64,000 bases of DNA, from positions 3,534,001-3,598,000 of the forward strand of contig NZ_BAAAWN010000001.1 of the NCBI RefSeq assembly GCF_039535095.1. The letters are read 5' to 3'. Under the pieces are notes generated by a model. The model saw only the letters and a list, made by a program, of their open reading frames with translations, did not search any database and was not told the DNA's origin. Source of the stretch: Arthrobacter ramosus (GTDB lineage: Bacteria; Actinomycetota; Actinomycetes; Actinomycetales; Micrococcaceae). Both the position numbers and the translations under genes were made by a program. How positions within the stretch are numbered: position 1 is the stretch's first letter; each line of letters opens with the position of its first letter. Positions 27,194-36,140 of the stretch are shown one piece after another.

Positions 27194-27817
27194 TTAGTTG
27201 GGCTGGGCTACGGCGCGGGGACGCGGGCGCAGCAGCACTGCGGCCACCACTCCCCCGACGGCCCCGCCAAGGTGCGCCTGCCAGGAGACGATCCCCATCA
27301 CCATGGGCAGCAAGCCGAACAAGATGCTGCCATACGCCAGGAAAAGCACCACGGACAGCAGGATTTGCCACCAGCTGCGGTTGAAGAAGCCGCGCACCAG
27401 CAGGAACGCGAAGAGCCCGAAAACCAAGCCCGAAGCGCCCACTGTCACCCCTCCCCCGCCAATGAGCCACACCGCAAGGCCTGAGCCTAGCCAGCTAAAC
27501 GCAAGAGCCGTCAGGAACACCCGGAGACCGGACAGGAACACCAGGAATCCGAAGATTACCAACGGCAGCGCATTGGACAGGAGATGGCCGAAATTGGCAT
27601 GGAGCAAGGGGAACGTCAGGATGTCGAAAACCCCGTCCACGCTCCGCGGCCGCAGCCCGGAGATGACGTTGAGGCTGTGCGACATCAGGGTGTTGACCAG
27701 TTCGATCACAGCCAACAGCGCCACGAAGCCACCCATGAACAGCAATCCGCCCCTGGCGCGCACGGCCAGTGAATCCTTGGCCGGTATCCGCCCGTCCCCG
27801 TTGCCGTGAAGCGCCAT
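27194..27817 (-). CDS. rhomboid-family intramembrane serine protease
   Basis: This 207-residue protein has six or so hydrophobic segments and rhomboid motifs: LLHANFGHLLSNALPLV (about residues 70-86), VTVGASGLVFGLFAF with the catalytic Ser in GASG (about 126), and SWQAHLGGAVGGVVAA with the catalytic His (about 185). It would cleave membrane protein helices within the bilayer; substrates are unknown. ATG at 27817 is preferred because a longer frame would run into ilvA. It lies 13 bases after the ilvA stop and may be co-transcribed. Confidence 0.88.
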   Translation of the reverse strand: MALHGNGDGRIPAKDSLAVRARGGLLFMGGFVALLAVIELVNTLMSHSLNVISGLRPRSVDGVFDILTFPLLHANFGHLLSNALPLVIFGFLVFLSGLRVFLTALAFSWLGSGLAVWLIGGGGVTVGASGLVFGLFAFLLVRGFFNRSWWQILLSVVLFLAYGSILFGLLPMVMGIVSWQAHLGGAVGGVVAAVLLRPRPRAVAQPN

Positions 27818-27830
27818 GGTCAGAAGCCCG

Positions 27831-29069
27831 TCAGTGCACCACGATCGGGTGGAAGCCCTCGGCGCGAAGGGCTGCCAGGACCTGCTCACTGTGCTCGTGG
27901 CCTTTGGTTTCCAGGTTGACGGTGATGGAGACGTCGCCCATGCTGATCGCGCCGCCCACCCGGGTGTGGTCCAAGCCGGTCACATTGGCATCGTTTTCGG
28001 CGATGATGCGGGCGATCGTGGCCAAGGAACCAGGCCGGTCATCCAGCATCATGCGCACGGTCATGTACCGTCCCGCCGCCGAGAGGCCGCGCTGGATCAC
28101 CTTGAGCATCAGCATGGGGTCGATGTTGCCGCCGGAAAGGATGACGGCGGTGGTCCCCGGGTTTTCGATCTTGCCGTCCATGAGGGCCGCGACGCCGACA
28201 GCACCGGCCGGCTCGACCACCATCTTGGCGCGCTCCAGCAGGAAGATGAGCGCCCGTGCCAAGGAGTCTTCGCTCACGGTCACGACGTCGTCCACGAGTT
28301 CGCGGATGATGCTGAACGGCAGCTGGCCGGGGCGCCCGACGGCGATGCCATCCGCCATGGTGGAAACCTTCTTGAGCGGCACCAAGGCATCGGCGGCGAG
28401 CGACGGCGGGTAGGCGGCCGCGTTCTCAGCCTGTACGCCGATGATCCGGATCTCCCGGCCCAGTTCCCTGGCCCTTGCCTTGACGGCCACTGCGACGCCG
28501 GCGAGCAGGCCGCCGCCGCCAACTCCCATGAGGATGGTGTCGACGTTGGGGACTTGATCCAGGATTTCGAGCCCGACGGTGCCCTGGCCCGCCACGACGT
28601 CGACGTTGTCGAAGGGGTGGACAAAGACGGCACCTGTTTCGTCCGCGTAGCGCTGCGCCTCGGCCAGGGCCTCATCGACGTTGTGTCCGTGCAGGACAAC
28701 TTCGGCGCCGTGGCTGCGGGTCGCAGCAAGCTTCGGAAGCGCTACACCGAGCGGCATGTAGATCCGCGCCTTGATTCCCAGGCTTTTCGCCGCCACCGCA
28801 ACGCCTTGTGCATGGTTGCCTGCCGAAGCCGCGACCACGCCGCGCTTCTTTTCCTCGGGAGACAGGCGCGCCATGCGCACGTAGGCACCACGGACCTTGA
28901 AGGAACCTGCCCGCTGGAGGTTCTCGCATTTGAAGAAGACCTCTCCGCCTACCATCGCTCCGAGAGCCCGCGAGGACTCGATGGGGGTCTTGGTAATAAT
29001 GCCCTCGAGCAGCTCCCGCGCCTTAAGGACATCGTCCAGGGTGACGGGCAGGGTATCGAGGGTATTCAC
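27831..29069 (-). CDS. ilvA: threonine ammonia-lyase (threonine dehydratase) with ACT domain
   Basis: The enzyme deaminates threonine to 2-oxobutyrate using pyridoxal phosphate, the first step toward isoleucine. The 412 residues contain the PLP lysine motif GSFKVRGAYVRM (Lys about residue 58), SAGNHAQGVA, the phosphate-binding GVGGGGLLAG (about 185) and a C-terminal ACT domain (MTVRMMLDDRPGSLATIARI, about 325-405). A single ACT domain makes it intermediate between the long biosynthetic form and the short catabolic form, so feedback by isoleucine is plausible but unproven. It starts just downstream of the AI-2E transporter gene. Confidence 0.93.
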   Translation of the reverse strand: MNTLDTLPVTLDDVLKARELLEGIITKTPIESSRALGAMVGGEVFFKCENLQRAGSFKVRGAYVRMARLSPEEKKRGVVAASAGNHAQGVAVAAKSLGIKARIYMPLGVALPKLAATRSHGAEVVLHGHNVDEALAEAQRYADETGAVFVHPFDNVDVVAGQGTVGLEILDQVPNVDTILMGVGGGGLLAGVAVAVKARARELGREIRIIGVQAENAAAYPPSLAADALVPLKKVSTMADGIAVGRPGQLPFSIIRELVDDVVTVSEDSLARALIFLLERAKMVVEPAGAVGVAALMDGKIENPGTTAVILSGGNIDPMLMLKVIQRGLSAAGRYMTVRMMLDDRPGSLATIARIIAENDANVTGLDHTRVGGAISMGDVSITVNLETKGHEHSEQVLAALRAEGFHPIVVH

Positions 29070-29072
29070 GGG

Positions 29073-30398
29073 TTAGTCTCCTTTGTTGGTGTGCTCTGCG
29101 GCATCCTTGGGGAATGTCCGTTCCGCAGCCGCGTGCTGACCTGCGGCACCTTCGCCGCTGTTGGACCGTGCGCCCGCATTGGTGCCGGGACGGCGGATCT
29201 CCTTGATGGTGGGTTCCTCATCGGAGTCCGGTGGTGCAATCCCTGCGCCGGCGTACGCCGTCATCAGTCCTTCATCATGTTCCCACGTCCGCGCTGCAAT
29301 ATAGCGAACCGCCGTATTTGCTACGGCGAGGAGCGGGACGGCAAAGAGCGCTCCCGGGATTCCGGCCAGGTAGGAACCGCCTGCGACCGACAAGATCACG
29401 GCGACAGGGTGCAACGATACTGCTTTGCCCATGATGAGCGGCTGGAGGATATGGCTTTCGAGCTGTTGCACGAACAGCACGATGACCAGCATGACGAGCG
29501 CGTTGACGGGACCATTGGCCACCAAGGCCAGGAGCACGGCGATGGCTCCCGTCACGAGGGCACCGACCACAGGGATGAATGAACCGATGAACACCAGGAC
29601 ACCCAGCGGCAGGGCGAGGGGAACCTGGATAATCGCTGCGCCGACGCCGATCCCCACAGCGTCCACGAACGCGACGAACATCTGGATGCGCACGTAGCTG
29701 ACCATGGACGACCAACCGCGCCGGCCGGCGCCGTCGGCCGCCGCGCGTGCAGTCCTGGGCAGGAGCCCGACGATGAACCGCCAGATCCTGGATCCCTCCA
29801 GAAGGAAGAAGATCAGGATGAAGAGGGCCAGGACCATGCCCGCGGCAAAATGCCCGGCGGTACTACCGAACGACAGGGCACCACTGAGGATGCTGCTGCT
29901 GTTGTTCTGCAGGGCCGAGGCGGCGCTCTGGATGTAAGTGTCGATCTGGTCCGCAGTGAGATGCAGCGGTCCGTCAGCGAGCCACGCCTGGATTTGCTGG
30001 ACGCCAGTAAGCGCTTCCTGCCACAGCTCGCCGAATCCCACAGCGAGCTGCCTGCCCACCAACGCCAGGGCTCCCGCAATGACCCCGAGGAACCCCACCA
30101 CCGTGATGGCAACGGCCGCCCCATGCGGCATCCTGAGCTTCCTGAGCCACCCCGTGACCGGATAGAGCAAGCCGGCAAGAAGGGAGGCGACCATGAGCGA
30201 GATGATCAGGAAGCTGACCTTCCCCAACAGCCAAATAAGGGCTCCAACGACCACCAATATGAGGCCCACCCGCCAGGCCCAGGCGGCAGCGATCCGCACT
30301 CCATACGGGATGTCCTGCGCAATGTGATGCTCGGACACCGGCCTGGGCACGGTCGAAACGGGGTCACTTGATGGCGTGGCGTCCTGGGCTGGCGTCAT
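29073..30398 (-). CDS. AI-2E family transporter (TqsA/YdiK-like)
   Basis: This 441-residue protein has about eight membrane helices in the family layout. Two N-terminal pairs are visible (AWRVGLILVVVGALIWLL and VSFLIISLMVASLLAGLLYP). An amphipathic middle region follows (ELWQEALTGVQQIQAWLADG), then a C-terminal bundle including GSFIPVVGALVTGAIAVLLALV and VQQLESHILQPLIMGKAVSLHP, the most conserved family segment. Members export small molecules or act as Na+/H+ antiporters; the substrate is unknown. The tail is hydrophilic and Ala/Gly-rich. Its stop is three bases before ilvA. Confidence 0.9.
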   Translation of the reverse strand: MTPAQDATPSSDPVSTVPRPVSEHHIAQDIPYGVRIAAAWAWRVGLILVVVGALIWLLGKVSFLIISLMVASLLAGLLYPVTGWLRKLRMPHGAAVAITVVGFLGVIAGALALVGRQLAVGFGELWQEALTGVQQIQAWLADGPLHLTADQIDTYIQSAASALQNNSSSILSGALSFGSTAGHFAAGMVLALFILIFFLLEGSRIWRFIVGLLPRTARAAADGAGRRGWSSMVSYVRIQMFVAFVDAVGIGVGAAIIQVPLALPLGVLVFIGSFIPVVGALVTGAIAVLLALVANGPVNALVMLVIVLFVQQLESHILQPLIMGKAVSLHPVAVILSVAGGSYLAGIPGALFAVPLLAVANTAVRYIAARTWEHDEGLMTAYAGAGIAPPDSDEEPTIKEIRRPGTNAGARSNSGEGAAGQHAAAERTFPKDAAEHTNKGD

Positions 30399-30439
30399 TC
30401 ACCCATAATTCCGCAGGGAGTGCCGGATGGGAAACGCAT

Positions 30440-31390
30440 CTACAGCGCGCCCACGATTCCCCACCTCATGGTGAAGGTCTCCCCTGGTTCAAGCCACCGG
30501 AGGCCCTTCCCCGAGTTGAAGGCGTTCGCCGGACCGGTCATGGGCTCGATCGCAACGGCCTTCGAGCGGCCCGGAAAAGTATCCGTGACGAAAACGTGGA
30601 CGTAGGCGCAGTTTTCGTCCTGCTCCAGGGAGACGCTCCGGCCATCCGGCGCCGACAGCGTCTGGCGGGCGATCCCGCCGTCGAACTCCAGATCCGTGAA
30701 CGCCACATCGACATCCAGGCCGCCCACGCTCCGGCCGCCGCCAAAATCAAAATCACCGTCGACGGCCACCGAACTCCGCGGAATCAGCCGCTCGTCGGCC
30801 ACGAGCCGCGTGCCTGCGTGGACAGTCAGGACCATCTCCTCCGGCGGAACGTCCCCCACGCGCAAGTATGGGTGCGCCCCAAGCACGAAGGGCGCGGGTG
30901 CCGCCGAATCATTGATGAAGCTCTGGGAGACCCGCAGTGCGAGCCCGGCGTCGATCTCGTAACGTACCTGGTGCCGGGCCAGGAAGGGGTAGCCATGCTG
31001 CGGGAAGATCACGGCTTCGAGGGTCACGGAGAATTGGTCTTCCGCAACGAGGGCGTAGGACGAGTTGCGCAAGAGCCCGTGGCTCGCGTTGTTGCGGGAC
31101 ACCTCCGTGATGTCCAGTTGCTGCTTCTTGCCGTCGAGATACCAGATCCCGTCCTCGATCCGGTTTGCCCACGGAGCCAGGGTAATTCCGGTAGCGCCGG
31201 GCGGAAGTTGCCCGTCGCCGTAGCTCTCGGTGAGCTGGACGCGGTCGCGGCTGAACAGCCGCAAACCTGCGGCGAGCTCGGTGACCACGGCGAGTGCGTC
31301 GCCGCGGCGGATCTCGAATTGGCGTCCGCTGGCAAAGCGTCGGGATACAGTCTCTTCGCCCGGCGCGGAAAACGGTGTTGTGGGAGGCAT
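30440..31390 (-). CDS. aldose 1-epimerase family protein (galactose mutarotase-like)
   Basis: Aldose 1-epimerases interconvert alpha and beta anomers of hexoses and feed beta-D-galactose into the Leloir pathway. The 316-residue protein has LAPWANRIEDGIWYLDG (about residues 70-86, including the conserved NR), ASHGLLRNSSYAL (catalytic His region, about 100-112) and VLGAHPYLRVGDVP (second His, about 170-183). ATG at 31390 is preferred; a longer frame would cross the promoter region shared with galT. It is divergent from galT-galK, supporting a role in galactose use. Confidence 0.88.
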   Translation of the reverse strand: MPPTTPFSAPGEETVSRRFASGRQFEIRRGDALAVVTELAAGLRLFSRDRVQLTESYGDGQLPPGATGITLAPWANRIEDGIWYLDGKKQQLDITEVSRNNASHGLLRNSSYALVAEDQFSVTLEAVIFPQHGYPFLARHQVRYEIDAGLALRVSQSFINDSAAPAPFVLGAHPYLRVGDVPPEEMVLTVHAGTRLVADERLIPRSSVAVDGDFDFGGGRSVGGLDVDVAFTDLEFDGGIARQTLSAPDGRSVSLEQDENCAYVHVFVTDTFPGRSKAVAIEPMTGPANAFNSGKGLRWLEPGETFTMRWGIVGAL

Positions 31391-31492
31391 GGCACCACCG
31401 TACTGCATCCCGCGTGTTGCTTGATTCCATCGCCAATGTTCAATTTTGTTAGTTATTTTGCCTTTTTGAGCACTCTGTGACACCATAAATCC
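31391..31492. promoter_or_regulatory. divergent promoter region of the galactose genes
   Basis: This 102-bp gap separates divergent aldose epimerase and galT starts. It includes an AT-rich stretch (tgttcaattttgttagttat, then ttgcctttttgagcac) unlike the surrounding DNA, as expected for promoters or an operator. No clear inverted repeat was found. Confidence 0.45.
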
Positions 31493-32626
31493 ATGACTCG
31501 CCTTACCAGCACACGTCTCGCCGATGGCCGGGAGCTGATCTATTTCGACGACGCCGGCTCGCCGGAGCGCGATCCCGGCTCGCTGACGGATCACCGTGAG
31601 CTGCCGCCCCGGGCTGATCCGGGCGAGCTGCGCTACGACGCGCTGAGCGGCGAATGGGTCGCCGTCGCGGCACACCGCCAAGGCCGCACCCATCTGCCGC
31701 CCGCGGACCAATGCCCGATCTGCCCGACCACGCCCGCGAACCCGTCGGAAATTCCCGCGCCGGACTACGACGTCGTGGTTTTCGAGAACCGTTTCCCCTC
31801 ACTGGGCCCGGCGGTCGGGACGATTCCAGGCACCCCTGCTTGGGGAACGGCAGGCCCCGCCTACGGCCGCTGCGAAGTTGTCTCGTTCACCCCCAGCCAC
31901 ACCGGATCCTTTGCCGAGCTTGGCGAAACCAGGGCGCGCACGGTCATTGAGGCGTGGGCGCACAGGACCGAGGCGCTTAGCGCGCTCCCTGGAATCCAGC
32001 AGGTGTTTCCGTTCGAAAACCGGGGTGCGGACATTGGGGTAACGCTCCACCACCCGCACGGACAGATCTATGCCTACCCCTACGTCACCCCGCGGGCGGC
32101 AAGCCTTGGCGCCGCTGCCAGCCGGCACTTCGACAACTCCAAGGGCCGGGAATCGCTGACGTCCTCGATCCTCAAGGCCGAACGGCAGGACGGGAGCCGG
32201 ATGGTACTCGAAGGCGAGCACTTCAGTGCCTACGTGCCGTTCGCCGCCCGCTGGCCGCTGGAGGTGCACCTGGTCCCGCATCGCCAAGTTCCCGACCTCG
32301 CTGCCTTGAGCGGCGAAGAACGTGACGAACTGGCCCATGTCTACCTTGAGTTGCTCAAGCGCATGGACGCCTTGTATCCAACTCCGACGCCGTACATTTC
32401 CGCGTGGCACCAGGCACCCCTCGATGCTGCCTTGAGGCCGTCCGGCCACCTGCACCTGCAACTCACCTCCCCGCGCCGTGCCGCCGACAAGCTCAAGTAC
32501 CTTGCCGGTTCCGAGGCGGCCATGGGAGCCTTCATCAACGACACCACGCCCGAATCCGTGGCAGAACGGCTGCGCGCCGTCGCCAGCCATTCGCAGCGCG
32601 CTATTCCCGAAGGGGCACCAGCATGA
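31493..32626 (+). CDS. galT: galactose-1-phosphate uridylyltransferase GalT
   Basis: GalT exchanges UDP between UDP-glucose and galactose 1-phosphate in the Leloir pathway. The 377-residue protein has the family active-site motif GVTLHHPHGQIYAYPY, with the nucleophilic His in HPH near residue 186. Other motifs are VAAHRQGRTHLPPADQCPIC (zinc-type Cys pair) and the later HLHLQLTSPRR. Its stop overlaps the galK start (ATGA), so the two are coupled. Confidence 0.94.
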   Translation: MTRLTSTRLADGRELIYFDDAGSPERDPGSLTDHRELPPRADPGELRYDALSGEWVAVAAHRQGRTHLPPADQCPICPTTPANPSEIPAPDYDVVVFENRFPSLGPAVGTIPGTPAWGTAGPAYGRCEVVSFTPSHTGSFAELGETRARTVIEAWAHRTEALSALPGIQQVFPFENRGADIGVTLHHPHGQIYAYPYVTPRAASLGAAASRHFDNSKGRESLTSSILKAERQDGSRMVLEGEHFSAYVPFAARWPLEVHLVPHRQVPDLAALSGEERDELAHVYLELLKRMDALYPTPTPYISAWHQAPLDAALRPSGHLHLQLTSPRRAADKLKYLAGSEAAMGAFINDTTPESVAERLRAVASHSQRAIPEGAPA

Positions 32627-33792
32627 CCTCCACTCCCGACGCCCCCGCCGTGAGCGCCCTGTCCGGGCTTTTCGAGTCGACCTTCGGTTCAGCCCCCGAC
32701 GGCGTATGGCAGGCACCGGGACGCGTTAACCTGATCGGCGAGCATACCGATTACAACGAGGGTTTCGTGTTGCCTTTCGCGATCGACAAGACCGCGAAGG
32801 TTGCAGTCCGGATCCGCCATGATTCACGCGTCCGGCTGCTGTCCACCTTCGGCGAGCAGGGCCTCGTCGAAGCCGACGTGGACATGTTGGTTCCGGAAGC
32901 GGCCAAGGGCTGGACGAAGTATCCGCTCGGCGTGGCCTGGGCCTTGCAACAGCGCGGCATCCTTGTCCCGGGCTTCGATCTCCTCATGGATTCGGATGTC
33001 CCCCTTGGCGCGGGACTGTCCTCCTCGCACGCCATCGAATGCGCAGTCATCTCGGCCCTCAACGAGCTGACTGGCGCGGGACTCGGCGCCGAAGACATGG
33101 TCCTCGCAACGCAGAGGGCCGAAAACGACTTCGTGGGCGCCCCCACCGGAATCATGGACCAGTCAGCGTCACTTCGCGGGTCAAAGGGCCATGCAGTCTT
33201 CCTGGACTGCCGCGACCAGAGCGTACAGCTCGTCCCCTTCGACGCCCAGGAAGCCGGGCTCGTGCTGCTGGTCATCGACACCAAGGTCTCGCATTCGCAT
33301 GCGGACGGCGGCTATGCCTCCCGTAGGGTTTCCTGCGAATTGGGCGCCCAGGTACTGGGAGTCCCGGCCCTTCGCGACGTTGGCATCGGCGATCTGGAGG
33401 AAGCCAGCGGCCTCCTGGACAGCACGACTTTCCGACGCGTGCGGCACATCGTCACGGAGAACGACCGCGTGTTGCAGACCGTGGAACGGCTCACGACGGA
33501 CGGACCCGCCCACATCGGCAGGCTCCTGGATGCGAGCCATGCGTCCATGCGCGATGACTTCGAGATCTCGTGCCCGGAACTCGATCTCGCGGTGGAAACC
33601 TCCCGCGCCCACGGCGCCATCGGTGCCCGGATGACAGGAGGCGGTTTCGGCGGCTCAGCTATCGCCCTCACCCCGGTGGGCCATGAGCAGGACGTGCGCG
33701 ACGCCGTCGTACGCGCCTTCGCGGCGGCCGGTTTCACGACGCCGGACATCTTCACCGTGACTCCGGCCGCCGGGGCCACACGCCTCGCCTGA
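32623..33792 (+). CDS. galK: galactokinase GalK
   Basis: GalK phosphorylates galactose at C1 with ATP. The 389-residue GHMP kinase has the galactokinase signature PGRVNLIGEHTDYNEGFV (about residues 25-42), the ATP-binding VPLGAGLSSSHAIECAV (about 126-142) and the C-terminal RMTGGGFGGSAIAL (about 335-348). ATG at 32623 overlaps the galT stop by four bases and gives the normal length; a much longer in-frame extension would lie within galT. A small hairpin follows. Confidence 0.95.
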   Translation: MTSTPDAPAVSALSGLFESTFGSAPDGVWQAPGRVNLIGEHTDYNEGFVLPFAIDKTAKVAVRIRHDSRVRLLSTFGEQGLVEADVDMLVPEAAKGWTKYPLGVAWALQQRGILVPGFDLLMDSDVPLGAGLSSSHAIECAVISALNELTGAGLGAEDMVLATQRAENDFVGAPTGIMDQSASLRGSKGHAVFLDCRDQSVQLVPFDAQEAGLVLLVIDTKVSHSHADGGYASRRVSCELGAQVLGVPALRDVGIGDLEEASGLLDSTTFRRVRHIVTENDRVLQTVERLTTDGPAHIGRLLDASHASMRDDFEISCPELDLAVETSRAHGAIGARMTGGGFGGSAIALTPVGHEQDVRDAVVRAFAAAGFTTPDIFTVTPAAGATRLA

Positions 33793-33800
33793 CTCCAGTC

Positions 33801-33822
33801 CGTTCGCCGCCTTCGGCGAGCG
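33801..33822 (+). terminator. small hairpin after galK
   Basis: cgttcgccg and cggcgagcg pair around a 4-base loop nine bases after the galK stop. There is no T-tract; it is probably a weak terminator. Confidence 0.4.
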
Positions 33823-33844
33823 GGCCCCGGCGTAAGCTGGGGGC

Positions 33845-35083
33845 ATGACTGAGGCCGTCATCGTTTCCACCGCCAGAAGCCCCATTGGACGGGCCTTCAA
33901 GGGGTCCCTCAAGGACGAACGTCCTGACGACCTCGCGGCGGCGATGGTGACTGCTGCGCTGGCAAAAATTCCGGCATTCGATCCGGGAGCACTCGATGGC
34001 CGTGGCCTCGATGACCTCTACCTTGGCTGCGCCGAGCCCAGTGGCGAAGCCGGTTCGAACATGGCCCGGGTTGTGACCGTCCTGGCAGGCCAGGACAATG
34101 TCCCCGCGGCCACGATCAACCGCTTCTGCGCCTCGAGCCTGCAGACCCTGCGGATGGCGTTCCACGCGATCAGCTCCGGGGAAGGCCATGCCTTCGTCTC
34201 GGCGGGGGTTGAGTCGGTGTCCCGTTACCAGAGCTGGGTCGGGGCAGGGGAAACGGACACCAGCCTGCATAACCCCCTGTTTGAAGCGGCGCGTGCCCGC
34301 ACGGCGGCCCGGGCCGCGTCCAACACGCCGTGGACGGATCCCCGCATGGGCGGACGGATGCCGGACGTCTACATCGCGATGGGACAGACAGCCGAGAACG
34401 TCGCCACGAGCCACGGAATCAGCCGGGCGGAGCAGGATCTGTGGGCGGTCCGGAGCCAGAACCGCGCCGAGGCGGCCATTGCCTCCGGTTTCTACGCCCG
34501 GGAGATCACGCCGTACACCCGCAAGGACGGCACCGTGGTGGAGCGCGACGATTCACCCCGTGCCGGCGTCACCCTTGAAGCCGTCAGCGCCTTGGAGCCG
34601 GTCTTCCGCAAGGAAGGGACCGTGACCGCGGGGAATGCATGCCCGCTCAACGATGGCGCCGCCGCCGTCGTGGTCATGAGCGATTTCAGGGCCCGGGAGC
34701 TTGGCCTCGAACCGCTGGCACGCATCGTCTCCACAGGCGTCAGCGCACTTTCCCCGGAGCTCATGGGCATGGGACCCGTGGAATCGTCCCGCCGGGCCCT
34801 GGCCTTGGCGGGGCTGAGCATGGCAGACATTGACCTCGTGGAACTCAACGAAGCCTTCGCCGTCCAGGTGGTGGCGAGCGCCCGCGAGCTAGGCATCGAT
34901 CCCGAGAAGCTCAACGTTCATGGCGGCGCCATCGCCCTTGGCCACCCGTTTGGCATGACAGGCGCCCGAATGACCACCACCTTGCTCAATGGCCTCCGCG
35001 AACGGGATGGCACCCTGGGACTGGCGACCCTCTGCGTCGGTGGCGGACAGGGCATGGCGGTGGTCTTCGAACGGCTGTCGTAA
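33845..35083 (+). CDS. acetyl-CoA acetyltransferase (thiolase)
   Basis: Thiolases cleave or form beta-ketoacyl-CoA. The 412-residue protein has the nucleophilic Cys in NRFCASSLQTLRMA (about residue 94), VELNEAFAVQ (about 340), the His motif GGAIALGHPFGMTGAR (about 362-377) and the second Cys in CVGGGQGMAVVFE (about 395). Sequence suits a degradative or general acyl-CoA thiolase; chain-length specificity cannot be read. It stands alone between galK and the convergent Bax-inhibitor gene, with no beta-oxidation partners nearby. Confidence 0.93.
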   Translation: MTEAVIVSTARSPIGRAFKGSLKDERPDDLAAAMVTAALAKIPAFDPGALDGRGLDDLYLGCAEPSGEAGSNMARVVTVLAGQDNVPAATINRFCASSLQTLRMAFHAISSGEGHAFVSAGVESVSRYQSWVGAGETDTSLHNPLFEAARARTAARAASNTPWTDPRMGGRMPDVYIAMGQTAENVATSHGISRAEQDLWAVRSQNRAEAAIASGFYAREITPYTRKDGTVVERDDSPRAGVTLEAVSALEPVFRKEGTVTAGNACPLNDGAAAVVVMSDFRARELGLEPLARIVSTGVSALSPELMGMGPVESSRRALALAGLSMADIDLVELNEAFAVQVVASARELGIDPEKLNVHGGAIALGHPFGMTGARMTTTLLNGLRERDGTLGLATLCVGGGQGMAVVFERLS

Positions 35084-35105
35084 GCCGCTCGAAGACCTCC
35101 CCGCG

Positions 35106-36008
35106 TTAGTCGTCGCCGCGCAGGATCGCCAGCAGGCGGATGATCTCCACGTAGAGCCACACGAGTGTGACGGTCAGGCCGAAAGCGGCCGTCCAGGAGT
35201 ATTTCTCCGGAGCACCCTGCCGGACACCCTGTTCGATGCTCGTGAAGTCCATGACGAGGGAGAACGCGGCCAGGCCGATAGCCAGGATGCCGATGAAAAC
35301 GCCCAACGGGATGCCGAAGATGTGCACGCTGCTGCTCAGGCCGAACGGCGACTGGACGGCGCCGGTCCACACCAGGACCATGTTGATGACTGCGAAGACG
35401 AGGTAGCCGAGCGTGGCGATCATGAAGAAGCGAATTGCCTTGGGTGTGGCGCGCACCTTGCCGCTCTTGAAGAGAGCCAACGTTACGCCGAAGACGGCAA
35501 GGGTGCCGATGACTGCCTGCAGGCCAACGCCCGGGAACATGCCATCCAGGAGGCGGGTCAGGCCTCCGAGGAACAAGCCCTCAAGGCCGGCGTAAGTCAG
35601 GATCAGTGCCGGGGACGGCTGCTTCTTGAAGGAGTTGACCATGCCCAGGGCGAAGCCGCCCAACGCGCCGACAATCATGAGGAGACTTGCCGTGCCGGGA
35701 GCCACGAACAACGTGACGGCTGCGCCAAGCAACAGCACCGCAAGGCAGGCCGCCGTCTTGACGATGACGTCGTCGAAAGTCATACGGCCGGTCTCGGCCG
35801 GACCGGCTGCGGGCTGGTTGTACATCTGCTGCAGCTGATCGCTGGTCATCTGCGGCTGTGCCGCCCAGGCGGGCTGGCCGTACTGGGGCTGGCCGTACTG
35901 GGGCTGGCCGTACTGGTTCTGGCCGTGGGAGTAGCTGGGAACAGGCGGAGCCTGTGTGGCTCCACGGAAATTCTTTCCGTTGAAGATCGGGTTGCCGCCG
36001 AGTGCCAT
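35106..36008 (-). CDS. Bax inhibitor-1/YccA-family membrane protein
   Basis: This 300-residue protein has a Gln/Tyr/Pro-rich cytoplasmic N-terminus with the tandem QYGQP repeat (encoded by short repeats near 35880-35915). Seven membrane segments follow from about residue 85. Family features include PALILTYAGLEGLFLGGLTRLLD and the C-terminal LVMDFTSIEQGVRQGAPEKY with acidic residues of the pH-sensing region. BI-1 proteins leak calcium or protons in eukaryotes and bacteria; the role here is unknown. ATG at 36008 is preferred as it gives the complete N-terminus without crossing into upstream intergenic sequence. Confidence 0.9.
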   Translation of the reverse strand: MALGGNPIFNGKNFRGATQAPPVPSYSHGQNQYGQPQYGQPQYGQPAWAAQPQMTSDQLQQMYNQPAAGPAETGRMTFDDVIVKTAACLAVLLLGAAVTLFVAPGTASLLMIVGALGGFALGMVNSFKKQPSPALILTYAGLEGLFLGGLTRLLDGMFPGVGLQAVIGTLAVFGVTLALFKSGKVRATPKAIRFFMIATLGYLVFAVINMVLVWTGAVQSPFGLSSSVHIFGIPLGVFIGILAIGLAAFSLVMDFTSIEQGVRQGAPEKYSWTAAFGLTVTLVWLYVEIIRLLAILRGDD

Positions 36009-36100
36009 GGTGGGTGTCCTTCTTGCCGTGGGTGCGAAGTGATAGTTCACGCTACCAATTCCCACGCTTAGTCCGCACCGAAAGTTCCACCGCCGCTGAT

Positions 36101-36132
36101 GCCGGCACCCTGTTTGTTGTGAGGGTGCCGGC
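36101..36132 (-). terminator. terminator at the end of the liv operon
   Basis: GCCGGCACCCT and AGGGTGCCGGC form a perfect 11-bp stem with a 10-base loop, nine bases beyond the livF stop. No strong T-tract is present. Confidence 0.65.
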
Positions 36133-36140
36133 ACATGCGG

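Noticed and set aside
27816..29582. 588-residue plus-strand frame opposite ilvA
   Set aside because: It is a shadow of ilvA and the AI-2E gene, with no recognisable domain.
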